Below, in pieces: positions 41,893 through 51,395 of a DNA stretch of 64,000 nucleotides. Numbering within the stretch: position 1 is the stretch's first letter; each line of letters begins with the position of its first letter. The notes below the pieces were generated by a model. It was not told where the DNA came from, did no database searches, and saw only the letters and a program-made list of their open reading frames with translations. The translations under genes and the position numbers were made by a program. This stretch comes from Microbacterium trichothecenolyticum. Its GTDB lineage: Bacteria; Actinomycetota; Actinomycetes; Actinomycetales; Microbacteriaceae. The DNA is taken from positions 124,001 through 188,000 of the forward strand of contig NZ_JAUTBF010000001.1 in NCBI RefSeq assembly GCF_030818955.1, given 5' to 3'.

Positions 41893-42089
41893 TGACCGGG
41901 CCACACAGCCGACGGGACTCGCTGCGGAGCGGATCCGTCGAGACGAAGACGTTTCGAACGACACGGGCACCCGCGTCGCCGACCGGCTTCGTTTCGCCCC
42001 CGAGGCTGTGCGCCCCCGGTGCCGTCTGCAATGCCAGCGGCGGCTCCACGGCGAGACCCCGCGACAGACACCCAATGGAGGGAACCAGA

Positions 42090-43208
42090 GTGAACAAGCA
42101 CAGCATGCTCAAGGCGGTCGCGGGAGCGGGCGTCCTCGCGCTCGGCATCGGCCTGGCCGGTTGCGCCGGAGACCGTACCGGCGGCGGCAGCGGAGACTCG
42201 CAGGAAGCCGGCGGCACCATCGGCGTCGCCATGCCGACCCAGCAGTCGGAGCGCTGGATCGCCGATGGCAACAACGTCAAGTCGCAGCTGGAGGACCTCG
42301 GCTACACCGTCGACCTGCAGTACGCCAACGACGACATCCCCACGCAGGTCTCGCAGATCGAGAACATGATCACCACGGGCGCCAAGGCCCTGATCATCGC
42401 CTCCATCGACGGCACCACGCTGACTGACGTCCTGCAGCAGGCCAAGGACGCGAACATCCCCGTCATCGCGTACGACCGCCTCATCAACGGCACCGAGAAC
42501 GTCGACTACTACACGACCTTCGACAACTACAAGGTCGGCGTGCAGCAGGCCACCTCGCTCCTCACCGGCCTCGGAGTTCTCGACGCCTCGGGCAAGGAGA
42601 CAGGCGCAACCGGTCCGTTCAACGTCGAGCTGTTCGCGGGCAGCCCCGACGACAACAACGCCACGTTCTTCTGGAACGGTGCCATCGACACGCTCAAGCC
42701 GTACATGGACAAGGGCGTCATCACGGTCCCGTCGGGCCAGACCGAGTTCGGCCAGGCGGCTATCCTCCGCTGGCTGCCCGAGACGGCGCAGAAGCGCATG
42801 GAGAACATCCTCACCGTCATCGGCGGCACCAAGCTCGACGGCGTGCTCTCGCCCTACGACGGCCTGTCGATCGGCATCATCTCGGCGCTCACCTCGGGCG
42901 GCTACTCGGCCAGCGACCTCCCCGTCATCACCGGTCAGGATGCCGAGGTCGGCTCGATCAAGTCGATCATCGCGGGCGAGCAGTACTCGACGATCTTCAA
43001 GGACACGCGCGAGCTCGCCAAGCAGGCCGTGACCATGGTCGATGACATCCGCAAGGGCGAAGAGGTCGAGGTCAACGACACCGAGACCTACGACAACGGC
43101 TCGAAGGTCGTCCCGTCGTACCTCCTGCAGTCGACCATCGTCACGAAGGACAACTACAAGGAGATCCTCGTCGACAGCGGGTACTACACCGAGGCCGACC
43201 TGGGTTGA
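42090..43208 (+). CDS. chvE: Multiple-monosaccharide ABC transporter substrate-binding lipoprotein (ChvE type)
   Basis: 372 residues from GTG 42090, with GAGGGA 6 nt upstream. A signal peptide ends in the lipobox GLAGC. The mature protein follows ChvE closely: [18 protein letters not shown], the [17 protein letters not shown] strand, [25 protein letters not shown] and [17 protein letters not shown]. ChvE proteins bind pentoses and hexoses such as galactose, glucose, arabinose and xylose; which one is not readable. It is the first gene of a three-gene importer under the LacI-type operator. Hairpins after the gene may raise its message over that of the transport genes. Confidence 0.93.
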   Translation: MNKHSMLKAVAGAGVLALGIGLAGCAGDRTGGGSGDSQEAGGTIGVAMPTQQSERWIADGNNVKSQLEDLGYTVDLQYANDDIPTQVSQIENMITTGAKALIIASIDGTTLTDVLQQAKDANIPVIAYDRLINGTENVDYYTTFDNYKVGVQQATSLLTGLGVLDASGKETGATGPFNVELFAGSPDDNNATFFWNGAIDTLKPYMDKGVITVPSGQTEFGQAAILRWLPETAQKRMENILTVIGGTKLDGVLSPYDGLSIGIISALTSGGYSASDLPVITGQDAEVGSIKSIIAGEQYSTIFKDTRELAKQAVTMVDDIRKGEEVEVNDTETYDNGSKVVPSYLLQSTIVTKDNYKEILVDSGYYTEADLG

Positions 43209-43212
43209 TCCC

Positions 43213-43274
43213 GCGGGAGGGCTTCGGCCCTCCCGCCCCGCCTCCGCCGCGACCCGACCGGTCGCGGCGGAGGC
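43213..43274 (+). terminator. Two tandem hairpins between chvE and mmsA
   Basis: Hairpin 1 (43213-43236) is GCGGGAGGGC, TTCG loop, GCCCTCCCGC. Hairpin 2 (43240-43274) has a 15-bp perfect stem, GCCTCCGCCGCGACC with GGTCGCGGCGGAGGC. Both lie in the operon, so they probably stabilise the receptor mRNA or terminate part of the transcripts, a familiar way to overproduce the binding protein. Confidence 0.75.
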
Positions 43275-43342
43275 TCCCGCGGGTCACGCACCCGCCCCAC
43301 GATCCCGACCGGCGACGCGCCGGTCCTTTCAAGGAGGACCTC

Positions 43343-44887
43343 GTGAGCACCATCCTCGAGATGCGCTCGATCACCAAGGAGTTCCCCGGCGTCATCGCGC
43401 TCGCCGACGTGTCGTTGACCGTCGAGCGCGGGACGGTTCACGCCATCTGCGGCGAGAACGGCGCCGGCAAATCGACCCTCATGAAGGTGCTCAGCGGTGT
43501 GTATCCCGCGGGCGACTACCGCGGCGAGATCGTCTTCGACGGCAACACCGTCGAGTTCAAGGACATCCGCGACAGCGAAGCGGCCGGCATCGTCATCATC
43601 CACCAGGAGTTGGCGCTCAGCCCCTACCTCTCGATCGCCGAGAACATCTTCCTCGGCAACGAGATCACGCACCGCGGTCTCATCGACTGGGATGCCACCA
43701 ATCGCGAGGCCTCGAAGCTCCTCGCCCGCGTGGGACTCGGCGACAGCCCCGACGTGCCCGTCAACGAGATCGGCGTCGGCAAGCAGCAGCTCGTCGAGAT
43801 CGCCAAGGCCCTGTCGAAGAACGTCAAGCTCCTCATCCTCGACGAGCCCACCGCGGCCCTGAACGACGACGACTCCGAGCATCTGCTCGATCTCATCCGG
43901 CACCTGCGCGGGCAGAACATCACGTGCATCATCATCAGCCACAAGCTGAACGAGATCCGCGCCATCGCCGACGAGGTCACGATCATCCGCGACGGGCGCA
44001 CGATCGAGACGCTCGACGTCGCCACCGGCGGCACGAGCGAAGACCGCATCATCCGCGGGATGGTGGGTCGTGAGCTCGAGAACCGCTACCCCGACCGCGA
44101 CGTCGAGATCGGCGAAGAGGTCCTGCGCATCGAGGACTGGAACGTCAGCCACCCCACCGACGCCGCCCGCACCGTCATCCACAACGCCAACCTGAACGTG
44201 CGCGCCGGCGAGGTCGTCGGCATCGCCGGTCTCATGGGCGCGGGGCGCACGGAGCTGGCGATGAGCGTGTTCGGCAGGAGCTTCGGCTCGCGCATCTCGG
44301 GCAACGTCTACATCCGCGGCCAGAAGGCCGACACGTCCACCGTGCCCAGCGCCATCCGCAGCGGACTCGCGTACGTCACCGAGGACCGCAAGGGCGCAGG
44401 TCTGAACCTCATCGACACCATCAAGCGCAACATCTCGCTCGCGGGCATGCGCAAGCTCGTGAAGGGCGGGTTCGTCGACGGCGACGAGGAGTACCTCGTG
44501 GCCAACCGCTACCGCGCCTCGATGAACATCAAGGCGCCCAGCGTCGATGTGGTGGTCGGCAAGCTGTCCGGCGGCAACCAGCAGAAGGTCGTGCTGTCGC
44601 AGTGGCTCTTCTCCGACCCCGAGGTACTGATCCTCGACGAGCCGACCCGCGGCATCGATGTCGGCGCGAAGTACGAGATCTACACGATCATCAACTCCCT
44701 CGCGGCGCAGGGGAAGGGGGTGCTGGTCATCTCGAGCGAGCTGCCCGAGCTCCTCGGCATCTGCGACCGCATCTACACCCTCAGCGAAGGCCACATCACC
44801 GGCCAGCTGCCCATCGAAGAAGCCACCCCCGAGGCCCTCATGGTGCTCATGACGAAGGAAAAGGAAGCCGACCATGTCAGCGCTTGA
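43343..44887 (+). CDS. mmsA: Multiple-monosaccharide ABC transporter ATP-binding protein
   Basis: 514 residues from GTG 43343 with a consensus AAGGAGG. Two ATPase domains in one chain: the first with Walker A GENGAGKS, signature-region [14 protein letters not shown] and [10 protein letters not shown]; the second with the degenerate GLMGAGRT Walker [15 protein letters not shown] and [11 protein letters not shown]. The tandem design with a weakened second P-loop is typical of the monosaccharide (RbsA/MglA/GguA) class. It energises the permease that follows, whose start overlaps its end by 14 nt. Confidence 0.93.
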   Translation: MSTILEMRSITKEFPGVIALADVSLTVERGTVHAICGENGAGKSTLMKVLSGVYPAGDYRGEIVFDGNTVEFKDIRDSEAAGIVIIHQELALSPYLSIAENIFLGNEITHRGLIDWDATNREASKLLARVGLGDSPDVPVNEIGVGKQQLVEIAKALSKNVKLLILDEPTAALNDDDSEHLLDLIRHLRGQNITCIIISHKLNEIRAIADEVTIIRDGRTIETLDVATGGTSEDRIIRGMVGRELENRYPDRDVEIGEEVLRIEDWNVSHPTDAARTVIHNANLNVRAGEVVGIAGLMGAGRTELAMSVFGRSFGSRISGNVYIRGQKADTSTVPSAIRSGLAYVTEDRKGAGLNLIDTIKRNISLAGMRKLVKGGFVDGDEEYLVANRYRASMNIKAPSVDVVVGKLSGGNQQKVVLSQWLFSDPEVLILDEPTRGIDVGAKYEIYTIINSLAAQGKGVLVISSELPELLGICDRIYTLSEGHITGQLPIEEATPEALMVLMTKEKEADHVSA

Positions 44888-46139
44888 CAACACCGTGACC
44901 CCCAAGGGTCCCGCCACGCCGAAGGGTCCCGTCGGCGGCGGCGCCGGCAGCGGTGCCGGCGGCATCGTGCAGTTCTTCACCTCGCGCCTGCGCGAGATCG
45001 GCATCTTCATCGCCCTGATCGTGATCGTGCTGCTGTTCCAGGCGCTGACCGGCGGACGCCTGCTCACCGCGGGCAACGTCTCGAACATTATCGTCCAGAA
45101 CAGCTACATCCTCATCCTCGCCATCGGCATGGTGATGATCATCATCGCCGGCCACATCGACCTGTCGGTCGGCTCGGTCGCTGCCTTCGTCGGTGCCGTG
45201 TCGGGTGTGCTCATCGTGCAGTGGGGCCTGCCCTGGTGGCTGGGCATCGTGCTCTCGCTCCTCCTCGGTGCCGTCGTCGGCATGTGGCAGGGCTTCTGGG
45301 TGGCCTACATCGGCATCCCCGCGTTCATCGTGACCCTCGCGGGCATGCTCTTGTTCCGCGGTCTGACCCAGATGACGCTGGGCAACACGCAGATCACGCC
45401 GTTCCCCACCGAGTACCGCCAGCTCGGCGGTGGGTATCTCTTCCCCGACCTCTTCCCGGCCTCGTCGTCGCCGGCGGAGTGGATCACGGTGGCCCTCGGC
45501 GCGCTGACGCTCGTGCTCTTCGTCTTCTCGCAGGTCCGTCAGCGCGCCAAGCGTGCGGCCCTCGAGCTGCAGAACGAGCCGAAGGCGGCGTTCCTGGTCA
45601 AGGTCATCGGCGGCAGCGCGCTCATCGCGTACCTCACCTACCTGCTGGGTGTCGCACCCGGCTCGCGCGGCACGCCCATCGTGCTCGTGGTGCTGGCCGT
45701 GCTCATCATCGGCTACTCCACCGTCATGAGCCGCAGCGTCTTCGGTCGCCACATCTACGCCATCGGTGGCAACCGCACCGCCGCGAAGCTCTCGGGCATC
45801 AACACCCGTCGCGTGGACTTCCTGCTGTTCGTCAACATGGGTGTGCTCGCGGCCCTCGCCGGCATCGTGTTCACGGGTCGTCTGAACTCCGCCGGTCCCG
45901 GCGCCGGCAACCTCTTCGAGCTGGATGCCATCGCGGCATCCTTCATCGGTGGAGCAGCCGTGCAGGGTGGTGTCGGCCGCGTGGTCGGCGCGATCGCCGG
46001 TGGTCTGGTCATGGGTGTGCTCAACAACGGCATGTCGCTCATGGGCATCTCGACCGACGTGCAGCAGTTCATCAAGGGTCTGGTGCTGCTGCTGGCCGTC
46101 GCCTTCGACGTCTGGAACAAGAACCGCACGCGCGGCTGA
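44874..46139 (+). CDS. mmsB: Multiple-monosaccharide ABC transporter permease
   Basis: 421 residues, overlapping mmsA by 14 nt. It starts with a Gly/Pro-rich cytoplasmic tail followed by about ten membrane segments. Typical segments are [25 protein letters not shown], shown here as [17 protein letters not shown], and [16 protein letters not shown], the coupling loop, then [20 protein letters not shown]. These are the RbsC/XylH/GguB features. Two copies would form the channel for the ChvE-bound sugar. A strong hairpin 13 nt after the stop ends the operon. Confidence 0.93.
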   Translation: MSALDNTVTPKGPATPKGPVGGGAGSGAGGIVQFFTSRLREIGIFIALIVIVLLFQALTGGRLLTAGNVSNIIVQNSYILILAIGMVMIIIAGHIDLSVGSVAAFVGAVSGVLIVQWGLPWWLGIVLSLLLGAVVGMWQGFWVAYIGIPAFIVTLAGMLLFRGLTQMTLGNTQITPFPTEYRQLGGGYLFPDLFPASSSPAEWITVALGALTLVLFVFSQVRQRAKRAALELQNEPKAAFLVKVIGGSALIAYLTYLLGVAPGSRGTPIVLVVLAVLIIGYSTVMSRSVFGRHIYAIGGNRTAAKLSGINTRRVDFLLFVNMGVLAALAGIVFTGRLNSAGPGAGNLFELDAIAASFIGGAAVQGGVGRVVGAIAGGLVMGVLNNGMSLMGISTDVQQFIKGLVLLLAVAFDVWNKNRTRG

Positions 46140-46152
46140 TCCTCACGACACC

Positions 46153-46188
46153 GCAACGCCCCGTCGCTTCCTCGCGGCGGGGCGTTGC
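46153..46188 (+). terminator. Terminator of the chvE-mmsA-mmsB operon
   Basis: GCAACGCCCCG pairs with CGGGGCGTTGC, with an inner CGC/GCG pairing around TTCCTC; one base is unpaired on each side of the inner stem. It lies 13 nt after the mmsB stop. Confidence 0.82.
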
Positions 46189-46248
46189 CGTTGCCGAAAC
46201 CCGTCCGAGGATTCGGGATAACCCGAACACACGCGGGGGATGACCCTG

Positions 46249-46277
46249 CTGACCGCCGAGGGGCCGCGCTCTAGCGT
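46249..46277 (+). promoter_or_regulatory. Promoter of the histidine kinase operon
   Basis: CTGACC (46249-46254) and TAGCGT (46272-46277) are 17 bp apart. The ATG begins 7 nt after the -10, so the transcript should start at or near the start codon (leaderless). Confidence 0.65.
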
Positions 46278-46284
46278 GGAACCC

Positions 46285-47616
46285 ATGACCACGGCATCCG
46301 TTCTCCCGCCCCCGCCGCCGACCGCGTCGAGCGGCGAACCCCGTCCCGCTGCCGCGGCCGGGGCGCCCGCCCTCACCCCCCGTGTGCGCATCGCCTCGCC
46401 CGGCCGTGTGGCGGCCGCGGCCGCGCACCTCATCGCCCTCGGTGTGATCGGCCCGACCGTCTTCACTGCGCTGTTCGGCCTCCTCGGGGTCGGGTTCGGC
46501 CTGCTCTTCGCCCTGCTCTTCGGGGTGGTGCTGCTCGCGGGTCTCGTCTACGCGCTGTTCGCCCTCGCGTGGTTCGAGCGGGCGCGCGTCGACGGCCTCT
46601 ACGACATCGGCCTGGCGCCCCTCCGCCCGCGGCGCAGTCCCCGCACCGGCTTCGTGGGCGTGCTGCACACGGTCTGGCTGCAGGCGACCGACCCGGTGCA
46701 GTGGCGGGCTGTGGCGTCGTTCGCCATCGCCACGATCCTCGGACTCGTCGCCGTCTCTGCAGCCGGAGCGGTGGCGTGGGGGATCGCGCTGGCGGTCAGC
46801 CCCGTGTTCGGATGGTCCAACACCCGGCTGTTCGGGATCTTCCCCTTCGACGGGGCGCTCGTCCCCATCGCCGGCGTCCTGACCACGGTCGTCGCGCTCG
46901 CGGTCGTGATCGGCGCCGCTCTGCTGCACGGGCTCATCGTTCGCACCCTTTTCGTGCCCTCCCGCGAGGCGCAGCTCGAAGAGGCCGCGCGGACCTCCGA
47001 CACCCGGCGCGAGGGTGCCGTGCGCGCCGCCGAGGTGGAGCGCACGCGCATCGAGCGCGACCTGCACGACGGCGTCCAACCGCGCCTCGTCTCCATCGGC
47101 ATGACCCTGGGCCTGGCCCAGACCAAGATCGACGACGATCCGGAGGCTGCCAAGGCCCTCGTGGCCGAGGCCCACGCGTCGACCAAGTCGGCCATCACGG
47201 AGCTCCGGCAGTTGGCGCGTGGCATCCACGCCTCGGTGCTGGACGACCGGGGACTGGATGCCGCGCTCTCGGCCCTCGCCTCGCGCTCGCATATCCCCGT
47301 CACCCTCGACGTGCGGCTCCCGCGTCGCTGCACCCGGGCGGCGGAGGCGGCGGTGTACTTCGCCCTCGCGGAGGCGCTCACCAACGCCGCGAAGCACTCC
47401 CGGGCGACCGGATGCCGCGTGCACGTGCGCGTGCGCGACGACGGGACCCTGTGGGCCAAGGTCGAGGACGACGGCCTCGGCGGCGCGCGCGTCGTCCCGG
47501 GCGGCGGCCTGGACGGCATCGTCAACCGCGTCACCGCCGCGGGCGGGACGGCCCGGATCGACAGCCCCCAGGGCGGTCCCACGACGGTGGAGGTGAGCGT
47601 GCCGTGCGCGTCCTGA
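46285..47616 (+). CDS. Sensor histidine kinase (HisKA_3, NarL-type partner)
   Basis: 443 residues. Start ATG 46285 is preferred over the in-frame ATG 46240 because a promoter -10 lies between them. A Pro/Ala-rich N-terminus is followed by several membrane helices (four or more, up to about residue 240), then the phospho-acceptor helix RTRIERDLHDGVQPRLVSIGM with the conserved histidine, and the ATPase domain with ALTNAAKHSRA (N box) and DDGLGGA (G1). The first part of the membrane region resembles phage-shock/PspC-type sensor domains. Its stop overlaps the response regulator start by 13 nt, so they are partners. Confidence 0.88.
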   Translation: MTTASVLPPPPPTASSGEPRPAAAAGAPALTPRVRIASPGRVAAAAAHLIALGVIGPTVFTALFGLLGVGFGLLFALLFGVVLLAGLVYALFALAWFERARVDGLYDIGLAPLRPRRSPRTGFVGVLHTVWLQATDPVQWRAVASFAIATILGLVAVSAAGAVAWGIALAVSPVFGWSNTRLFGIFPFDGALVPIAGVLTTVVALAVVIGAALLHGLIVRTLFVPSREAQLEEAARTSDTRREGAVRAAEVERTRIERDLHDGVQPRLVSIGMTLGLAQTKIDDDPEAAKALVAEAHASTKSAITELRQLARGIHASVLDDRGLDAALSALASRSHIPVTLDVRLPRRCTRAAEAAVYFALAEALTNAAKHSRATGCRVHVRVRDDGTLWAKVEDDGLGGARVVPGGGLDGIVNRVTAAGGTARIDSPQGGPTTVEVSVPCAS

Positions 47617-48269
47617 TCTGCGAGGACTCCGTTCTCCTGCGCGAGGGCCTGGTCCGTCTCCTGGCCGACGACGGGCATGAGATCGTCGCCGCTCTCGCCG
47701 ACACCGACGGGCTGGAGGCCGCGGTGGCGGACACCTCGCCCGACCTCTGCATCCTGGACGTGCGGTTGCCGCCGACCTGGACCGACGAGGGCATCCGCGC
47801 CGCGATCGCGCTGAGGTCGCGGCATCCCGGGCTCGCGGTCCTCGTGCTGTCGCAGTACGTCGAGGAACGCTATGCGAGCGATCTCATCGCCGACGGACAG
47901 GGTTCGCTCGGCTACCTGCTGAAGGACCGCGTGGCCGACGTCCGCGACTTCCTCGAGGCGCTGGGCCGCATCGCCGGGGGCGCGACCGTGCTCGACCCCG
48001 AGGTCGTGTCGCAGCTGCTGACCCGGCGCCGACGGGACGAGCGGCTGCAGAGCCTCACGGAGCGCGAGCGCTCCGTGCTCGCCCTCATCGCCGAAGGCCG
48101 ATCGAACCAGTCCATCGCGCAGACGCTGTTCGTCTCCCCGGCGAGCGTCGAGAAGTACATCACCGCCATCTTCACCAAGCTGGGCCTCGAGCCCGACGAG
48201 ACCGGCAATCGCCGCGTCATCGCCGCCCTGGTCCACCTGGGCCACGACCACCCCGGAGCCTCGTCATGA
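47604..48269 (+). CDS. LuxR/NarL family response regulator
   Basis: 221 residues from GTG 47604, with GGAGG upstream inside the kinase gene. The receiver domain has the acidic pair in CEDS, phospho-acceptor aspartate in CILDVRLPP, and lysine in YLLKDRV. A linker leads to a LuxR-type helix-turn-helix (LTERERSVLALIAEGRSNQSIAQTL, shown as LTERERSVLALIAEG). Overlaps the kinase gene and, by 4 nt, the DUF4097 gene, so all three are co-expressed. Targets are unknown. Confidence 0.9.
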   Translation: MRVLICEDSVLLREGLVRLLADDGHEIVAALADTDGLEAAVADTSPDLCILDVRLPPTWTDEGIRAAIALRSRHPGLAVLVLSQYVEERYASDLIADGQGSLGYLLKDRVADVRDFLEALGRIAGGATVLDPEVVSQLLTRRRRDERLQSLTERERSVLALIAEGRSNQSIAQTLFVSPASVEKYITAIFTKLGLEPDETGNRRVIAALVHLGHDHPGASS

Positions 48270-49093
48270 CCTCGCCCACCCCCATCGGCACCCCGTCCGC
48301 GCCCCGCCGCCGCGGGGCCGCCCTGGCGATCTCGATCACCACGACCGTGGTGGGCGGATGCCTCCTGCTCGGCACGCTCGTCGGCACGGGCCTGTCCGCG
48401 GCGGCGAGTCTGCGCGACACCGGCACCGCGTTCGACGGCGGCTCGGTCGCGTCGCGCGGCCTCACCGACCTCGACATCGACGTGGCCGGTGGGGCGCTCA
48501 CGGTCGAGTACGGCGATGTCGACGAGGCGCGGCTGGACACCGCGGGCCGCGGGCCCGGTGGATGGACGTTCGAGCGCGACGGCGACACGCTGCGGGTGGA
48601 GTCGCCCCGCGGTGGTTTCCTGAACGGCGCCGGCGGGGGGTCACACGCGACCCTGGTGCTGCCGCAGGCTCTGGCCGACCGTGCCGTCGACGCCCGGGTC
48701 GAGGTCGCCGGCGGCTCGCTCGACCTCGACGCCGATCTGCGATCCTTGTCGATTCAGCTCGCCGGCGGCGAGATCGACGTGACCGGGAGTGCGCGAGACG
48801 TCGACGTGTCCGTGACGGGCGGCTCGGCCTCGACCGACCTGTCCGGGGTGGAGACCGCCGCCTTCGACGTGGCCGGCGGCGAACTGTCGACCGAGCTCAG
48901 CGGCAACGCGCCGCAGAAGACCTCGGTGACGCTGACCGCCGGCTCCGCCGACATCACCCTCCCGGACGAGGAGTACCGGGTGACCAGCGACGGGAGCCTG
49001 GGGTCGGTCGACAACCGCCTGCGCACGTCATCCTCGGCCACCGCGGTCGTCGAGGTCCAGGCATCCCTCGGTCGGGTGACGCTCCGGTCGTGA
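48266..49093 (+). CDS. DUF4097 family membrane-anchored beta-sheet protein
   Basis: 275 residues, ATGA overlap with the response regulator stop. One N-terminal membrane helix, then repeated short beta strands with the DUF4097 feel (LDIDVAGGALTVEYGD, VEVAGGSLDLDADL, IQLAGGEIDVTGSA). These parallel-sheet domains occur beside two-component systems and sense or react to envelope stress in some bacteria, but the biochemical role is unknown. Its coupling to the kinase and regulator suggests it modulates the signal or is their main output. Confidence 0.82.
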   Translation: MTSPTPIGTPSAPRRRGAALAISITTTVVGGCLLLGTLVGTGLSAAASLRDTGTAFDGGSVASRGLTDLDIDVAGGALTVEYGDVDEARLDTAGRGPGGWTFERDGDTLRVESPRGGFLNGAGGGSHATLVLPQALADRAVDARVEVAGGSLDLDADLRSLSIQLAGGEIDVTGSARDVDVSVTGGSASTDLSGVETAAFDVAGGELSTELSGNAPQKTSVTLTAGSADITLPDEEYRVTSDGSLGSVDNRLRTSSSATAVVEVQASLGRVTLRS

Positions 49094-49113
49094 GCCGCGC
49101 GAGGGGTCCTTCC

Positions 49114-49470
49114 CTATCGCTTGCGGCGCGCCCGAGCGACAGGGAATGACCCCTTGCGCGCGTGGGCGCTGGCGATCGCCGCCAGGACCAGCAGGATGCC
49201 GAGCAGCAGCGGTGGAGCGAGCGTCTCGCCGCCGACCGCGACGCCGAGCAGGACCCCGGTCACGGGGTTGAGCAGGCCGATGACCCCGACCGTTCCCGCG
49301 GGCAGGTGCCGGAGCCCGGTGAACCAGCACACGAAAGCCAGCGCCGTGGCCACGACGGCGATGCTGACGGAGGCGGCGACTCCTGTGGCATCCACTCGGG
49401 GCGGGGGGACCCTCGACGACACCCGCGACGATGACCAGCACGATGGTTTCGCACGCAAGCGAGGACTGGC
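49114..49470 (-). pseudogene. Truncated EamA (DMT) transporter, 3' remnant
   Basis: The C-terminal third of an EamA drug/metabolite transporter is intact (VAASVSIAVVATALAFVCWF, then GLRHLPAGTVGVIGLLNPV and two last helices). Upstream, the matching text ETIVLVIVAGVVEGPP is in another frame, displaced by one base in a run of C around 49405. Before about 49470 all similarity stops, and the first two-thirds of the gene are missing. The break coincides with the start of AT-richer DNA, so the gene was probably cut by insertion or deletion at the edge of an island. Confidence 0.72.
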
Positions 49471-49557
49471 GACCGGCCTGTCGTCTGTCTTTCGAAGTGC
49501 GGGTGTTGTCATCCCTGGACTGGCGGGCGTCCATGATGTGGCAGCAGCAGAAGGTAT

Positions 49558-50088
49558 CTAACCTGCTGGCGAATGGTCGTCCCGAGTGAGACGCGCTGCG
49601 AGACGTCCCTTTGCTCGCGCGTAGCGTGTCCGCGCTGTTGACGGATTGAGCCGTAGAAGCGCGGCGGCCTCCGTGAGTGTGAAACCGTCCCAATGCACGA
49701 GCGTAATAATCTCTCGGTCTTGCGCAGACATACGGCGCAAGGCGAAGCGGATGGCGGCGTGGCGCTCGGCAGCTTCAACGAGATCGGCCGGGTCGGCGGG
49801 TAGTCCCACCTCCGCAGTGCGCACCGCGCTCTCAACCGCGAGGTCATGAGTTCGCCGACGGCGTTGGTGGCGACGCAGGATGTTGCGTGCCACACCGAAG
49901 CTCCACATCCGGGCAGCTGTCGCTTCGATCGGCAGATGTTCGCGGCGTCTCCAGATCACAGCGAATGTCTCATGAAGCAAATCGTGGTGGTCGACCGTGT
50001 CGCGGCGGAGAAAGTAACGCCGAAGGTCAGGGCCGTTGGTTCGAACAACCGTGGTCGCCCGCTCTTCGCGGGTCGTAGCCTCGCTCAC
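49558..50088 (-). CDS. Sigma-70 family RNA polymerase sigma factor (ECF-like)
   Basis: 176 residues from GTG 50088. Region 2 is visible (DLRRYFLRR through LLHETFAVIWRRREHLP and MWSFGVARNILRRHQRR) and region 4 carries the helix-turn-helix (RMSAQDREIITLVHWDGFTLTEAAALL). This is the size and plan of an ECF sigma factor. The start overlaps the stop of the upstream membrane-protein gene (GTGA), so that the partner precedes the sigma gene, the reverse of the usual order. Base composition is less GC-rich than the flanks. Confidence 0.85.
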   Translation of the reverse strand: MSEATTREERATTVVRTNGPDLRRYFLRRDTVDHHDLLHETFAVIWRRREHLPIEATAARMWSFGVARNILRRHQRRRRTHDLAVESAVRTAEVGLPADPADLVEAAERHAAIRFALRRMSAQDREIITLVHWDGFTLTEAAALLRLNPSTARTRYARAKGRLAARLTRDDHSPAG

Positions 50089-50675
50089 CGGAATGGCCCC
50101 GTGCAGGTGTCGGTGCTGCCCCAGTGGGATGCCGCTCCCTGCAGCTCTGCGGGTAGTCGCCGCTCCATGACAGGGAGGATCGCGAGCTTGAAAGAGATCG
50201 CGTCTCGAACTTCCTGAGTGTCGACCGCCCACGTCTCGCCCGGTTGAGGTACTCGCGGGTTCGCTATCGCCTGGTCGTAGATGTCTTGACCAACACCATC
50301 CCAATCCGTTGCAGCAAGGGCCTCGGCAACGCGCTCTTCCAACGGCGTCCGCTCCGCGTCCCCGATATGTACCGCCCAGGTGCAGCTCACCTCGACCCCC
50401 GAGAGCGTGGTGTAGCTGACAGGGATTTGCGCGTCTGGCTCAACGTGGACGCCATTGATGCCCAACCACACCGGCGCAGCGATCGCAGCTCCAGTCGTGA
50501 CCGCCACCGCCGCAAGCCCCGCGGGCACGAATACTCGCCAGTCATAACGTGACGAGCGACTCGGGCCGGCTGAGGCAGCTCGAACCCATGCTGCACGGAC
50601 GAGACGAGTCGCCGATTCATCATCCAGGTGTCGGGCGGGGTCGATGGCTGTGAGCTCTTCGTCGGCGGAATGCAC
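50085..50675 (-). CDS. Membrane protein coupled to the sigma factor (possible anti-sigma)
   Basis: 196 residues from GTG 50675 (AAGGA 6 nt upstream); a GTG at 50690 is the alternative. About 55 cytoplasmic residues (HSADEELTAIDPARHLDDES onward) are followed by one membrane helix (VFVPAGLAAVAVTTGAAIAAPVWL) and a roughly 110-residue extracytoplasmic domain containing two cysteines. This single-pass plan with 4-nt overlap to a sigma gene suggests a membrane anti-sigma factor, but no zinc-type or other anti-sigma motif is evident. Confidence 0.72.
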   Translation of the reverse strand: MHSADEELTAIDPARHLDDESATRLVRAAWVRAASAGPSRSSRYDWRVFVPAGLAAVAVTTGAAIAAPVWLGINGVHVEPDAQIPVSYTTLSGVEVSCTWAVHIGDAERTPLEERVAEALAATDWDGVGQDIYDQAIANPRVPQPGETWAVDTQEVRDAISFKLAILPVMERRLPAELQGAASHWGSTDTCTGPFR

Positions 50676-50751
50676 GGCGGGTCCTTCCACGTCGGGTTCT
50701 TTCGCGGCGCCTCTTCAACGGCACACACTCCATACATGCCACGAACGACGC

Positions 50752-50946
50752 TCAACGTCTCACAAATTCGAGCTCCACCCGGTTCGCCTCATCAAACTGA
50801 AGATGCACGCGCCACCCCCGCGCGTCTCGGGTGGTGCGAAACCGATCGGTTCCGGACCGATCGACGGCTCGCCGACTTGCTCGCGTGTGATTCGCATGGA
50901 TTGGTGGCCGGAATTTCTCGGCGGTAACTGTCGTCTTGTGGATCAC
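50752..50946 (-). CDS. Possible 64-residue protein coupled to the MarR regulator
   Basis: The GTG at 50946 overlaps the MarR stop (GTGA), giving a 64-residue frame with basic first half and a beta-like end (WRVHLQFDEANRVELEFVRR, 20 residues). No family recognised. The overlap is the main reason to accept it; base composition and length alone would not suffice. Confidence 0.42.
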   Translation of the reverse strand: MIHKTTVTAEKFRPPIHANHTRASRRAVDRSGTDRFRTTRDARGWRVHLQFDEANRVELEFVRR

Positions 50947-51389
50947 GTCCGAGTGGACGAGGTCTGCTTCTGTAGCAGCGTGGTGACGTTCTCGAGATAA
51001 CGGGCGATGGCCGCCCGCTCTGCGTCCGAGAAACTGCTCGACACATCAACGAGCTGCGCGACGTAGCGCTCGGATGCTGAGGAAATCAACTCGGTGTCCA
51101 GGTGAACGAGGGAGATCAGTACTCGCCGCCGGTCGTTCACGTCGGCGTTGCGAGCGACGTGGCCGCGGGCAACGAGCCGGTCGGTGATCTTGGTGGCTGC
51201 GGCGGGTGTAATCGACAGGCGTTCCGCTAGCTCTCCTGTCGAAATGGCATCGGTGTCGAACAGGATCGCAAGCGTGTAGAGCTCCTTGATGGACAGCCCC
51301 AGTTCGGTCGCGAGGGCACTCTGGAAGACCGCAGCAGAGACATTCAGTCGCTGTTGAAGGTTGATGAGTGCATGGACCGACGTTGACAT
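50943..51389 (-). CDS. MarR family transcriptional regulator
   Basis: 148 residues. The winged helix is clear: LSIKELYTLAILFDTDAIS, the recognition region TGELAERLSITPAAATKITDRLV, and the wing ARNADVNDRRRVLISL with its conserved DxRR. It is divergent from a two-gene membrane-protein operon, and the space between them holds three overlapping inverted repeats, so it probably represses both directions. The inducer is unknown. Located in the less GC-rich island. Confidence 0.88.
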   Translation of the reverse strand: MSTSVHALINLQQRLNVSAAVFQSALATELGLSIKELYTLAILFDTDAISTGELAERLSITPAAATKITDRLVARGHVARNADVNDRRRVLISLVHLDTELISSASERYVAQLVDVSSSFSDAERAAIARYLENVTTLLQKQTSSTRT

Positions 51390-51395
51390 GGTTCC

